Shown here: positions 1 through 6,190 of the stretch, one piece after another | Position numbering within the stretch: the stretch's first letter is position 1 | Layout of the letters: every line of letters begins with the position of its first letter | From: Gammaproteobacteria bacterium | GTDB lineage: Bacteria > Pseudomonadota > Gammaproteobacteria > Enterobacterales > Alteromonadaceae | DNA length: 6,190 nucleotides | Direction of reading: 5' to 3' | NCBI GenBank assembly: GCA_023380515.1 | Contig: JAMCRH010000285.1 | Location: 1-6,190, forward strand | Position numbers and translations under genes: made by a program | Notes under the pieces: generated by a model | The model's input: the letters and a program-made list of their open reading frames with translations, nothing else | What the model was told of the DNA's origin: nothing | The model's database searches: none

Positions 1-138
1 CAGCTCATGGTGCTCAAGCGCACTGTCGATTTCTGCGACAACACCTTCAGTTAACCCGTTAGCGCCGAGTAAGACGACTGGCTTGAGCGGGTGAGCCAAG
101 CCTTTTAAGAATTGCTTCTGTTTATTACTAAGTTGCAT
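1..138 (-). CDS. yhbY: YhbY-family ribosome-associated RNA-binding protein, 5' part only (cut by window edge)
   Basis: Reading the minus strand from the ATG at 138-136 gives 46 residues that run off the window edge without a stop. They start MQLSNKQKQFLKGLAHPLKP and continue with the VVLLGANGLTEGVVAEID segment. This matches the N-terminus of E. coli YhbY (about 97 aa), a single CRS1-YhbY (CRM) RNA-binding domain protein that associates with pre-50S ribosomal subunits. The GANGLT part corresponds to the conserved GxxG loop region of the CRM fold. About half the protein is visible. A weak Shine-Dalgarno (AGG, complement of 147-149) lies 8 nt before the start. The gene is divergent from rlmE, as in E. 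coli, which puts two large-subunit biogenesis functions back to back. Identification rests on recalled similarity and is strong; function is from the family. Confidence 0.93.
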   Translation of the reverse strand, partial: MQLSNKQKQFLKGLAHPLKPVVLLGANGLTEGVVAEIDSALEHHEL

Positions 139-140
139 GG

Positions 141-169
141 TTGATGCCTGTTGTTAATCTGGTTATAAA
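141..169 (+). promoter_or_regulatory. Candidate sigma70 promoter for rlmE-ftsH
   Basis: TTGATG (141-146, 4 of 6 to consensus) and TATAAA (164-169, 5 of 6) are separated by an ideal 17 bp. Transcription would start near 176 and give a leader of about 130 nt, containing the inverted repeats noted in this region. Assigned by eye only. Confidence 0.5.
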
Positions 170-190
170 ATCGCCTTTCGATACAGACGA
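162..190 (-). promoter_or_regulatory. Possible sigma70 promoter for yhbY
   Basis: On the minus strand, TATAAC (167-162, 5 of 6) lies 17 bp downstream of TCGTCT (190-185, 3 of 6). Its -10 overlaps the -10 of the opposite-facing rlmE promoter candidate, so the two would compete for polymerase if both are real. The -35 is poor. Confidence 0.3.
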
Positions 191-234
191 ACAAGGCAAT
201 CGAAATGTTTTTACCTGAGTTCGCGAGCGAAACA

Positions 235-263
235 CTTGAATTTGCGGTATTCTACCGCCATCT
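235..263 (+). promoter_or_regulatory. Sigma32 (RpoH) heat-shock promoter of rlmE-ftsH
   Basis: CTTGAAT (235-241) followed after 14 bp by CGCCATCT (256-263) fits the sigma32 consensus CTTGAAA / CCCCATnT, with one mismatch in each element and normal spacing. Transcription would start about 269-271, giving a leader of about 35 nt before the rlmE ATG. The E. coli rlmE (rrmJ/ftsJ)-ftsH operon is a known heat-shock operon, so the position agrees with established biology. A GCGGTA/TACCGC palindrome fills the spacer and touches the -10. Confidence 0.72.
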
Positions 264-304
264 CCTAATACGAGCCAGTCCGAGTTAGCAAAAGAAGAGG
301 AAAC

Positions 305-934
305 ATGGCGAAAAAGAAGCGTTCAGCCAGTAGTAGCCGATGGTTAAAGGAACATTTTGACGATCACTACGTGCAAAAAGCCCAAAAGCAGGGCCTGCGT
401 TCGCGTGCAGTTTTTAAACTCGATGAAATTCAGCAGCGCGATAAGATCCTTCGGCCAGGTCAGGTCGTAGTAGATTTAGGTGCCGCACCTGGTGGTTGGT
501 CGCAATTCGTTGCGGATCTCCAAAATGGCAATGGTGAAGTCATTGCTTGTGACATTCTCGATATGGACCCAATTGCTGGCGTTGATTTTCTGCAAGGCGA
601 TTTTCGTGAAGAAGCGGTCTTAAATGCCTTGTTAGAACGGATTGGCGGTGCCAATGTTGATGTTTTATTGTCAGATATGGCGCCAAACTTTAGTGGCACC
701 GACGCTGTTGACCAACCTCGCTCCATGTATTTAGTTGAGTTGGCCTTAGAGATGTGTCGGTCGGTACTGAAACCTGGCGGTGCCTTTGTGGTCAAAGTGT
801 TTCAGGGTGAGGGTTCTGACGTCTTCTTAAAAGAAGTTCGACAGGCATTCACCACGGTGAAAGTGCGCAAGCCCGATTCGTCGAGAGCACGCTCCCGTGA
901 GGTGTATCTGGTAGCGACTGGATACAAAATATAG
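305..934 (+). CDS. rlmE: 23S rRNA (uridine-2552-2'-O)-methyltransferase RlmE
   Basis: This enzyme uses S-adenosylmethionine to methylate the 2'-OH of U2552 in the 23S rRNA A-loop, a late step in 50S assembly in the cytoplasm. At 209 aa it equals the E. coli protein (RrmJ/FtsJ). The basic N-terminus ([15 protein letters not shown]) is the conserved RNA-binding lead-in. The Rossmann SAM-binding motif [13 protein letters not shown] spans about 55-67, and an acidic strand end (ACDILDMDP) follows near 81-89. The K-D-K-E catalytic set is intact at K38, D124 (SDMAPN), K164 ([10 protein letters not shown]) and E199 (SREVY). The start is the ATG at 305, preceded by a purine-rich AAGAGG (295-300) only 4 nt upstream. 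It is first in the operon with ftsH, behind sigma70-like and sigma32-like promoters. Nothing looks damaged. Confidence 0.98.
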   Translation: MAKKKRSASSSRWLKEHFDDHYVQKAQKQGLRSRAVFKLDEIQQRDKILRPGQVVVDLGAAPGGWSQFVADLQNGNGEVIACDILDMDPIAGVDFLQGDFREEAVLNALLERIGGANVDVLLSDMAPNFSGTDAVDQPRSMYLVELALEMCRSVLKPGGAFVVKVFQGEGSDVFLKEVRQAFTTVKVRKPDSSRARSREVYLVATGYKI

Positions 935-1032
935 TACCCTGTTTTTAATATTTTGCGGTTTATGCTGTGTATAGGGAATGTAGAGTATAAACGAGTTAGC
1001 AGATTCTGCTTAGCAGTAGAGAGGAAATAACG
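935..1032 (+). promoter_or_regulatory. rlmE-ftsH intergenic leader with repeat near the ftsH ribosome-binding site
   Basis: This 98-nt gap has no terminator (no stem followed by a T-run), so read-through from rlmE is expected. AGCAG-ATT-CTGCT (998-1010) can form a small hairpin. The heptamer TTAGCAG occurs twice (996-1002 and 1010-1016) just before the AGAGAGGA Shine-Dalgarno (1018-1025). A TATAAA box sits at 986-991 without a convincing -35, so an extra ftsH promoter is possible but weak. Confidence 0.35.
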
Positions 1033-2994
1033 TTGAGCGATATGGCGAAAAATCTCATTCTTTGGCTGGTGATTGCCGTGGTTCTAATGAGTGTCTTCCA
1101 AGGCATGAACCCAGGCACGAGTGACCAGCGAACCTATGCTTACTCGGAGTTTGTTCGTGATGTAAATCGCGGCTCAATCCGAGAAGTGACGATTAACGAG
1201 TCGAAGCGTTCAATTTCAGGTGTGCGTTCGGGCGGTGAGCAGTTCCGTACTGTCATGCCAGCGCAAGACCCAGACCTGCTGAATGATCTTCTGAATCAAA
1301 GCAACGTGACTGTTCGTTACGAAGAGCCAGAGTCGCGCAGCTTGCTAGGCACCATTTTCATTTCTTGGTTCCCTATGCTGCTTCTCATTGCGGTCTGGAT
1401 TTTCTTCATGCGCCAGATGCAAGGCGGTGGTGGACGTGGCGCGATGTCGTTTGGCAAGAGCAAAGCACGCCTGATGGGCGAAGACCAAGTGAAAACAACT
1501 TTAGCTGACGTAGCAGGTTGTGAAGAAGCAAAAGAAGAAGTTGCTGAACTCGTTGACTTCTTGCGTGATCCGAGCAAATTCCAACGTCTTGGTGGTCGCA
1601 TTCCCAAGGGCGTCCTGATGGTGGGTCCTCCAGGTACTGGTAAAACCTTGCTTGCGAAAGCAGTAGCCGGTGAAGCGAAAGTACCATTCTTTACTATTTC
1701 TGGTTCGGACTTCGTCGAGATGTTTGTCGGTGTTGGTGCATCGCGTGTGCGTGACATGTTTGAACAGGCCAAGAAGGCGGCGCCTTGTATTATCTTTATT
1801 GATGAAATCGATGCGGTCGGTCGCCAACGTGGTGCCGGTTTGGGCGGTGGCCATGATGAGCGCGAGCAAACACTAAACCAGATGTTGGTTGAAATGGACG
1901 GCTTCGAAGGCAACGAAGGTATCATTGTCATCGCTGCGACGAACCGTCCAGACGTTCTTGACCCTGCGTTATTGCGTCCAGGTCGTTTTGACCGTCAAGT
2001 GACCGTTGGTTTGCCTGATGTCCGTGGTCGTGAGCAAATTCTGAAAGTTCACATGCGTAAGGTTCCAATTGCAGACGATGTCGAGCCAGCTGTGATTGCC
2101 CGTGGTACACCTGGGTTCTCAGGAGCTGACTTAGCGAACTTGGTTAACGAAGCTGCATTGTTTGCCGCGCGTGAGAATCGCCGCATGGTTTCTATGGCTG
2201 AGTTTGAGAAAGCGAAAGACAAGATCCTCATGGGTAGTGAACGTAAGTCGATGGTCATGACTGAGGAAGAGAAAGCCATGACCGCTTACCATGAAGCAGG
2301 TCACGCTATCGTTGGTCGTTTAGTACCAGACCATGATCCGGTATATAAAGTGTCAATTATTCCGCGTGGTCGTGCGTTGGGTGTGACGATGTACTTGCCG
2401 GAACAAGATCGCGTGAGCCATAGTAAGCAGCATTTGGAAAGTATGCTGTCGAGCTTGTACGGTGGCCGTATCGCCGAGCAAATCATTTATGGCGACGAAC
2501 ATGTGACGACCGGTGCTTCGAATGATATTGAGCGAGCAACTGCAATCGCACGCAAAATGGTCACCCAGTGGGGCTTGTCGAGCAAAATGGGACCATTACT
2601 GTACGCTGAAGATGAAGGACAAGTGTTCTTAGGTCGCTCAGTTGCACAGAACAAACAAATGTCAGACGACACCATGCGTGCTATCGACGCAGAAATTCGG
2701 GAAGTGATTGACCGCAACTATGATCGTGCGAAGAAAATCTTAGAGGAGAATGTCGATATTCTCCATGCGATGAAAGATGCTCTTATGAAGTACGAAACGT
2801 TAGATGCCGGACAAATTGACGATTTGATGGAGCGCCGCGATGTTCGTGAACCATCTAACTGGCATGACAAAAATGACAGTGACAAGTCTTCGGGCGACGC
2901 GGCTCCCGTTGCGAAACCGAAGGCCAAAAAGAAAAAAGATGACGGTAACGAGCGCTTAGATATCGACGCACCGGATTCACCACCCGCCAAATAA
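1033..2994 (+). CDS. ftsH: ATP-dependent zinc metalloprotease FtsH (HflB)
   Basis: This hexameric inner-membrane AAA+ protease extracts and degrades membrane proteins and regulators (in E. coli sigma32, LpxC, SecY). The 653-aa product has all parts in order: a transmembrane segment at about 8-23, a periplasmic domain at about 25-103, a second transmembrane segment at about 105-126, and a GGGGRG linker. In the AAA domain are Walker A GPPGTGKT (198-205), pore loop FVG (231-233), Walker B IIFIDEID (253-260) and second region of homology RPGRFDR (315-321). The protease domain has HEAGH (420-424) with D498 in TGASNDI as the likely third zinc ligand. The tail after about 610 is charged, lysine-rich and divergent. 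The start is TTG at 1033: AGAGAGGA lies 7 nt upstream of it, whereas the ATG at 1042 is too far from any Shine-Dalgarno, and [11 protein letters not shown] matches the longer E. coli form. It is co-transcribed with rlmE and closed by a strong terminator. Confidence 0.98.
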   Translation: MSDMAKNLILWLVIAVVLMSVFQGMNPGTSDQRTYAYSEFVRDVNRGSIREVTINESKRSISGVRSGGEQFRTVMPAQDPDLLNDLLNQSNVTVRYEEPESRSLLGTIFISWFPMLLLIAVWIFFMRQMQGGGGRGAMSFGKSKARLMGEDQVKTTLADVAGCEEAKEEVAELVDFLRDPSKFQRLGGRIPKGVLMVGPPGTGKTLLAKAVAGEAKVPFFTISGSDFVEMFVGVGASRVRDMFEQAKKAAPCIIFIDEIDAVGRQRGAGLGGGHDEREQTLNQMLVEMDGFEGNEGIIVIAATNRPDVLDPALLRPGRFDRQVTVGLPDVRGREQILKVHMRKVPIADDVEPAVIARGTPGFSGADLANLVNEAALFAARENRRMVSMAEFEKAKDKILMGSERKSMVMTEEEKAMTAYHEAGHAIVGRLVPDHDPVYKVSIIPRGRALGVTMYLPEQDRVSHSKQHLESMLSSLYGGRIAEQIIYGDEHVTTGASNDIERATAIARKMVTQWGLSSKMGPLLYAEDEGQVFLGRSVAQNKQMSDDTMRAIDAEIREVIDRNYDRAKKILEENVDILHAMKDALMKYETLDAGQIDDLMERRDVREPSNWHDKNDSDKSSGDAAPVAKPKAKKKKDDGNERLDIDAPDSPPAK

Positions 2995-3011
2995 GGGTTG
3001 GTTAGAAACAG

Positions 3012-3050
3012 AATAACCCCACGACGTTCGGCGCCGTGGGGTTATTTTTT
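3012..3050 (+). terminator. Intrinsic terminator after ftsH
   Basis: AATAACCCCACG (3012-3023) pairs perfectly with CGTGGGGTTATT (3035-3046), a 12-bp stem around an 11-nt loop with a TTCG core. It ends in six T residues (3045-3050). The stem starts 17 nt after the ftsH stop, so it separates the rlmE-ftsH unit from folP-glmM. The minus-strand reading lacks a clean T-run, so it acts mainly in one direction. Confidence 0.95.
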
Positions 3051-3071
3051 GCAGCGAACTGCATTGTTTTT

Positions 3072-3080
3072 TGGTAGCAT
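3072..3080 (+). promoter_or_regulatory. Possible extended -10 promoter for folP-glmM
   Basis: TGG-TAGCAT (3072-3080) fits the extended -10 pattern TGn-TAtaaT with 4 of 6 hexamer matches. The sequence 17 bp upstream (3052-3057) is a poor -35. Because the strong terminator lies between ftsH and folP, a promoter is expected within 3051-3114. This is the best candidate I see, giving a leader of about 28 nt. Confidence 0.33.
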
Positions 3081-3114
3081 TGACCGCCGTGCAGGGTAAG
3101 ACAAGGACTGAGCT

Positions 3115-3927
3115 TTGAAAAATAAACGTGCAATAGCAGTCATGGGTATTTTGAATGTAACGCCAGACTCTTTCTCTGATGGCGGGCAGTTTAATTCGCT
3201 CGATGCGGCTCTTTATCGCGCCGAACAAATGGTTAATGAAGGCGCTGCTTGGCTTGATGTCGGTGGTGAGTCGACGCGCCCTGGCGCTGTTGATGTCGCT
3301 GAAAACGAAGAGCTCGATCGTGTTGTACCTGTAATCGCCGCCTTAAGTGCGCGGTTTGATGTCAAGATCTCGGTCGACACAAGCAAAGCTGCGGTTATGA
3401 CAGCTGCTGTAGCGGCTGGCGCTGATATGATTAACGATGTGCGGGCACTACGTGAACCAGGTGCTCTTGCAGCAGCTGCAGGAAGCAATGCGCTGGTTTG
3501 TTTAATGCACATGGTAGGGCAGCCCCGTACCATGCAACAGTCACCGAAATACGACGATGTGGTTGTTGACGTACAACGTTTTCTTGCCGAACGAATTGAC
3601 GCATGTGTCGCTGCGGGTATTGCGGCCGAACGAATTTGGCTTGACCCCGGGTTCGGGTTTGGAAAATCGGTTGAACACAACTACCAATTGTTGGCACACT
3701 TAGCCGACTTGCACAAATTGGGTCGACCGTTATTAATTGGTGTGTCACGCAAGTCAATGCTCGGTGCAGTGACTGGACGCGACACCTCAGAACGTTTAGC
3801 TGCAAGTGTTAGCGCCGCAACCATTGCGATGCTGCAGGGCGCAGAGATTATTCGAGTACATGATGTTGCAGCCACGGTTGACGCCATGAAAGTGGTTCAG
3901 GCAACAATCGCAGGAGATGGAAGCTAG
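3115..3927 (+). CDS. folP: Dihydropteroate synthase FolP
   Basis: It condenses 6-hydroxymethyl-7,8-dihydropterin diphosphate with p-aminobenzoate to 7,8-dihydropteroate in cytoplasmic folate synthesis, and is the target of sulfonamides. The 270-aa TIM barrel shows the family motifs: [11 protein letters not shown] (14-24, diphosphate/pABA loop 1), [10 protein letters not shown] (48-57, loop 2), SVDTS with D88 (86-90), IND (106-108), the MHM segment (131-133), DPGFGFGK (177-184), SRKS (211-214) and RVHD (247-250). The start is TTG at 3115. AAGGA (3103-3107) sits 7 nt upstream, an in-frame TGA at 3109-3111 excludes a longer form, and the next ATG (3142) would remove residues just before the first motif. 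The N-terminus is a few residues shorter than in E. coli (282 aa). The stop is 1 nt before glmM, so the two are probably translationally coupled. I see none of the obvious insertions linked to sulfonamide resistance. Confidence 0.97.
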   Translation: MKNKRAIAVMGILNVTPDSFSDGGQFNSLDAALYRAEQMVNEGAAWLDVGGESTRPGAVDVAENEELDRVVPVIAALSARFDVKISVDTSKAAVMTAAVAAGADMINDVRALREPGALAAAAGSNALVCLMHMVGQPRTMQQSPKYDDVVVDVQRFLAERIDACVAAGIAAERIWLDPGFGFGKSVEHNYQLLAHLADLHKLGRPLLIGVSRKSMLGAVTGRDTSERLAASVSAATIAMLQGAEIIRVHDVAATVDAMKVVQATIAGDGS

Positions 3928-3928
3928 G

Positions 3929-5260
3929 ATGGGTAAGTATTTCGGAACAGATGGAATTCGTGGTCGAGTTGGTGAACGGCCAATCACGCCTGACTTTGTT
4001 TTAAAGCTCGGGTGGGCTGCTGGTAAAGCGCTAGCTGCAAAGGGAAACACGAAGGTATTAATCGGCAAAGATACGCGGATTTCGGGTTATATGCTCGAAT
4101 CGGCGCTTGAAGCTGGATTTTCCGCTGCCGGTGTCAGCGTTGAATTTCTTGGGCCAATGCCAACGCCCGCGATTGCGTATCTAACTCGAACTTTTCGTGC
4201 TGCCGCAGGCGTTGTGATCAGTGCGTCACATAATCCTTATTACGATAACGGCATAAAGTTCTTCTCTGATTCGGGCCACAAGCTATCCGATGAGCTCGAA
4301 GCGCGGATTGAAAGCTACCTAGACCAAGAAATTGACTGTGTTGAATCAGAAGAGCTCGGTCGTGCATCTCGGATCGAAGATGCAGCGGGTCGTTACATCG
4401 AGTTCTGTAAAAGTACCTTCCCAAGCCATTTATCCTTAGCTGGGATTAAGCTTGTGGTGGACTGTGCACATGGCGCAACCTATCACATTGCACCGAATGT
4501 ATTCCGTGAGCTCGGTGCCGAAGTCATTGAAATGGGTACTACGCCAAACGGGCTGAATATAAATAAAGGCTGCGGAGCCACCGATTTAGCAGCACTGCAA
4601 CAGCGCGTGCAAGCGGAAGGCGCGGCAATTGGCCTTGCACTTGATGGCGACGGCGACCGGATCATGATTATTGATGCCGATGGTCAAACCATCGACGGTG
4701 ATGAAATCGTCTATGCACTTGTGCGTCAATCCATTCGTGATGGCAACCTAGAAGGCGGTGTGGTTGGTACTTTAATGACCAATATGGGTATGGAGTTGGC
4801 ACTTGCTGACTTGAATGTACCATTCGTCCGTGCCAAGGTGGGCGACCGTTATGTCATGGAAGAACTGCGGAAGAACCGTTGGTGTATCGGCGGTGAAGGC
4901 TCAGGTCACGTCATCAACTTAAAGTATCACAGTACTGGCGACGGTATTCTGGCAGCGATTCAGTTTTTATCTGGCATGGTTAGAGAGGGGTGTTCAGCTC
5001 GAGACATGGTTGCCGGAATGAAGAAACTACCCCAGGTGCTCGTCAATGTTCGATTTACCCCAGGCACCGACCCGCTTAATGCGCAAAACGTGCAGTCAGC
5101 CGTGGCTGAAGTCGAAAAAGCATTAGCTGGTCAAGGCCGAGTATTGCTGCGCAAATCAGGCACAGAACCTTTAGTACGGGTCATGGTCGAAGGTCGTGAT
5201 AGCAAACAAGTGAAGGCCTTCGCACAACAAATCGCCAGTGAAGTCGAGGCGGTTGACTAA
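3929..5260 (+). CDS. glmM: Phosphoglucosamine mutase GlmM
   Basis: It interconverts glucosamine-6-phosphate and glucosamine-1-phosphate in the UDP-GlcNAc pathway feeding peptidoglycan and LPS. With the ATG at 3929 it has 443 aa (E. coli 445). It shows [10 protein letters not shown] at the N-terminus, the phosphoserine loop SASHNP with catalytic S100, the metal-binding DGDGDR (239-244), the sugar-specificity loop GEGSGHV (322-328) and the phosphate-binding [15 protein letters not shown] (408-422). An upstream in-frame ATG at 3917 would add MEAR and overlap folP by 11 nt, but the AGGAG at 3912-3916 abuts it directly and cannot serve it. That AGGAG, or the GGAAG at 3919-3923, can serve 3929. The activating phosphorylation of the serine is family knowledge. 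The stretch 4421-4506, encoding about P165-R193, is duplicated exactly at the end of the window. Confidence 0.97.
   Translation: MGKYFGTDGIRGRVGERPITPDFVLKLGWAAGKALAAKGNTKVLIGKDTRISGYMLESALEAGFSAAGVSVEFLGPMPTPAIAYLTRTFRAAAGVVISASHNPYYDNGIKFFSDSGHKLSDELEARIESYLDQEIDCVESEELGRASRIEDAAGRYIEFCKSTFPSHLSLAGIKLVVDCAHGATYHIAPNVFRELGAEVIEMGTTPNGLNINKGCGATDLAALQQRVQAEGAAIGLALDGDGDRIMIIDADGQTIDGDEIVYALVRQSIRDGNLEGGVVGTLMTNMGMELALADLNVPFVRAKVGDRYVMEELRKNRWCIGGEGSGHVINLKYHSTGDGILAAIQFLSGMVREGCSARDMVAGMKKLPQVLVNVRFTPGTDPLNAQNVQSAVAEVEKALAGQGRVLLRKSGTEPLVRVMVEGRDSKQVKAFAQQIASEVEAVD
4421..4506 (+). repeat. 86-bp exact direct repeat, copy 1 (inside glmM)
   Basis: This segment of the intact glmM gene recurs base for base at 6105-6190, in the same orientation with a 1,684-bp offset. 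The base before it is C here and G before the other copy, so the match begins at 4421. Its right limit is unknown because the window ends. Confidence 0.97.
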
Positions 5261-5379
5261 GAAGAACGCGAATTGCTTAAAGCATGAGCAATTAACAAAA
5301 TTTTCTCACGCGGTGCTTGTATCAAACCCTATTGTCGGGTACTATCTGCGCCGCTCAACGAACTGGACAGGAGCGTCTT
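5261..5379 (+). promoter_or_regulatory. glmM-tpiA intergenic region with inverted repeat and weak promoter candidates
   Basis: This 119-nt gap holds a 7-bp inverted repeat AATTGCT/AGCAATT (5271-5277 and 5287-5293, 9-nt loop). No T-run directly follows it, so it is a poor terminator. Two sigma70-like pairs with 17-bp spacing are possible: TTGCTT-CAAAAT (5273-5278, 5296-5301) and TTGTAT-TACTAT (5317-5322, 5340-5345). Either could give tpiA its own start in addition to read-through from glmM. Neither is strong. Confidence 0.35.
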
Positions 5380-6123
5380 GTGAGAACATCACTAGTCATC
5401 GCAAACTGGAAGTTGAATGGGGATGCCGAGCTGCTGAAAAGCTTTGCCGAGCACTTCCATCAGAGCGAAATACAGCAACACATTGGTGTCGCAATTTGCC
5501 CGCCAGCAGTTTATTTGAAAACCGCTGACGTTCTTCTTAACGCCATTGGCGTGAAGGTTGGAGGGCAAAACTGCAGCGAGTTCGAGCAGGGTGCATACAC
5601 CGGTGAAATCAGTGCGCAGATGCTGGCTGATAGTGGCTGTCGTTATGTATTAATTGGGCATTCTGAGCGTCGCGCGTTATTTGCTGAAAGTGATGCAGTG
5701 ATGGCAGGAAAAGTCCAACAGGCACAAGCGGCCGGCTTAACCCCCGTGTTATGTATCGGCGAAACGCTCGAGCAACGCGAAGCGGGTGAGCTCGAGCAAG
5801 TGATAGAGCAACAGCTCAGCAGTGCTTGTAAAGAAGTAGATTTTGAAAACCTAGTCATTGCCTATGAGCCAGTTTGGGCAATCGGTACTGGGAAAACTGC
5901 GACACCAGCGCAAGCACAAGACGTGCACCGACTGATTCGCAATTGGGTGGCAACAAAAGCTCCCGAAGCAGCGCAAAAGATACAAATTTTGTATGGTGGC
6001 AGCGTGAAGGCAGATAATGCCACTGAGTTGTTCTCGCAGGCCGATATCGATGGTGGCCTGATTGGCGGAGCAAGTTTGGACACAGAGCAGTTTGCTGCAA
6101 TTTGCCAAGCCATTTATCCTTAG
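5380..6123 (+). CDS. tpiA: Triosephosphate isomerase TpiA (C-terminus altered by the repeat junction)
   Basis: It interconverts dihydroxyacetone phosphate and glyceraldehyde-3-phosphate in cytoplasmic glycolysis and gluconeogenesis. From the GTG at 5380 the product is 247 aa. It has the N-K pair N9/K11 (ANWKLNG), the catalytic H94 in IGHSERR, E163 in [11 protein letters not shown] with the mobile loop 6 after it, and the phosphate-binding YGGSV (205-209) and GG (229-230). AGGAG (5369-5373) lies 6 nt before GTG, while the upstream ATG at 5317 would add 21 residues unrelated to the family and has no good Shine-Dalgarno. The last five residues (QAIYP) and the TAG stop lie inside the 86-bp copy of glmM beginning at 6105, and the protein ends about four residues sooner than an alignment to E. 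coli TpiA (255 aa) predicts. The true C-terminus is therefore uncertain; all catalytic parts are present. Confidence 0.95.
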   Translation: MRTSLVIANWKLNGDAELLKSFAEHFHQSEIQQHIGVAICPPAVYLKTADVLLNAIGVKVGGQNCSEFEQGAYTGEISAQMLADSGCRYVLIGHSERRALFAESDAVMAGKVQQAQAAGLTPVLCIGETLEQREAGELEQVIEQQLSSACKEVDFENLVIAYEPVWAIGTGKTATPAQAQDVHRLIRNWVATKAPEAAQKIQILYGGSVKADNATELFSQADIDGGLIGGASLDTEQFAAICQAIYP

Positions 6124-6190
6124 CTGGGATTAAGCTTGTGGTGGACTGTGCACATGGCGCAACCTATCACATTGCACCGAATGTATTCCG
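6105..6190 (+). repeat. 86-bp exact direct repeat, copy 2 (glmM fragment fused to the 3' end of tpiA)
   Basis: It is identical over all 86 bases to 4421-4506 and runs to the last base of the window. In the glmM frame it encodes the same residues (about P165-R193) with no start codon or Shine-Dalgarno of its own, so as a gene it is a fragment. It enters tpiA at the third base of the Cys codon at 6103-6105 and supplies that gene's stop in another frame. This is either a tandem-duplication junction or an assembly error at a contig end. The sequence expected after tpiA (secG and a tRNA-Leu in related genomes) is absent from the window. Confidence 0.95.

Larger units (their letters stand above)
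139..304. promoter_or_regulatory. Divergent yhbY / rlmE intergenic control region
   Basis: These 166 non-coding bases separate two divergent genes and must hold the promoters of both. I see a sigma70-like promoter and a sigma32-like promoter facing rlmE, and a weaker candidate facing yhbY, each listed separately. The region also holds a TTTCGAT/ATCGAAA inverted repeat (176-182 and 199-205, 16-nt loop), a TTCGC-GA-GCGAA palindrome (220-231) and a GCGGTA-TTC-TACCGC palindrome (244-258). No open reading frame or RNA gene is recognisable here. Confidence 0.8.

Noticed and set aside
1317..1931. 204-codon open frame on the minus strand inside ftsH
   Set aside because: It lies entirely opposite strongly conserved FtsH sequence (transmembrane 2 through the AAA domain), and its serine/proline-rich translation matches no family I know. 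It is a shadow of the real gene.
3213..3680. 155-codon open frame on the minus strand inside folP
   Set aside because: It is opposite conserved FolP motifs, has a low-complexity Ala/Ser/Thr translation and no recognisable domain.
5271..5304. Terminator between glmM and tpiA
   Set aside because: The 7-bp stem AATTGCT/AGCAATT is AT-rich, and the T-run starts 8 nt after it rather than directly, so it does not fit an intrinsic terminator.
5317..5379. Longer tpiA start at the ATG 5317
   Set aside because: The 21 extra residues are outside the family norm and no good Shine-Dalgarno precedes it, whereas the GTG at 5380 has AGGAG 6 nt upstream.
5238..5528. 96-codon plus-strand frame bridging glmM and tpiA
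   Set aside because: It overlaps the end of glmM and the start of tpiA in another frame. The translation is not protein-like for any known family, and tpiA clearly uses the other frame.
6105..6190. Insertion sequence or attachment site at the repeat junction
   Set aside because: There are no terminal inverted repeats, no transposase or integrase sequence and no tRNA edge. The repeated segment is ordinary glmM coding sequence.
1..6190. CRISPR array, tRNA or rRNA gene, riboswitch, toxin-antitoxin or defence genes
   Set aside because: I saw no regularly spaced repeats, no tRNA-like cloverleaf and no unassigned gene-sized gap. The window is filled by known housekeeping genes.

Overview
The window looks like a conserved housekeeping block from a gammaproteobacterial chromosome. 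Every protein reads as a close relative of its Escherichia coli counterpart: RlmE has the same length, 209 aa, and the same catalytic residue numbers, and FtsH begins [11 protein letters not shown]. The gene order yhbY (divergent) / rlmE - ftsH - folP - glmM is the one known from E. coli. The addition of tpiA directly after glmM is a layout I associate with Pseudomonas and marine Alteromonadales-type bacteria. Roughly balanced base composition would fit an Idiomarina-like organism, but the genus is a guess.

Layout. Positions 1-138 (minus strand) hold the first 46 codons of yhbY, cut by the window edge. Positions 139-304 form a divergent control region. It carries a sigma70-like promoter and a good sigma32 (RpoH) heat-shock promoter facing rlmE, plus a possible promoter facing yhbY. 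rlmE (305-934) and ftsH (1033-2994) form the heat-shock pair and are closed by a strong intrinsic terminator (3012-3050). folP (3115-3927) and glmM (3929-5260) follow with a 1-nt gap and look translationally linked. tpiA (5380-6123) follows after a 119-nt gap. ftsH and folP start at TTG and tpiA at GTG.

How the genes fit together. YhbY and RlmE act on the large ribosomal subunit. FtsH is the inner-membrane AAA+ protease that in E. coli degrades sigma32 and LpxC, so a sigma32 promoter in front of its operon implies a feedback loop. FolP makes dihydropteroate for folate. GlmM makes glucosamine-1-phosphate for UDP-GlcNAc (peptidoglycan and LPS). TpiA is a glycolytic enzyme.

The one real anomaly is at the 3' end. 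The last 86 bases (6105-6190) are an exact copy of an internal segment of glmM (4421-4506), in the same orientation and 1,684 bp downstream. The copy begins inside the last codons of tpiA, so the final five residues and the stop codon of TpiA are supplied by glmM sequence read in another frame. The cause is either the junction of a tandem duplication or, more likely, a contig-end or mis-join artefact. I see no new defence, mobile or otherwise undescribed system in this window.
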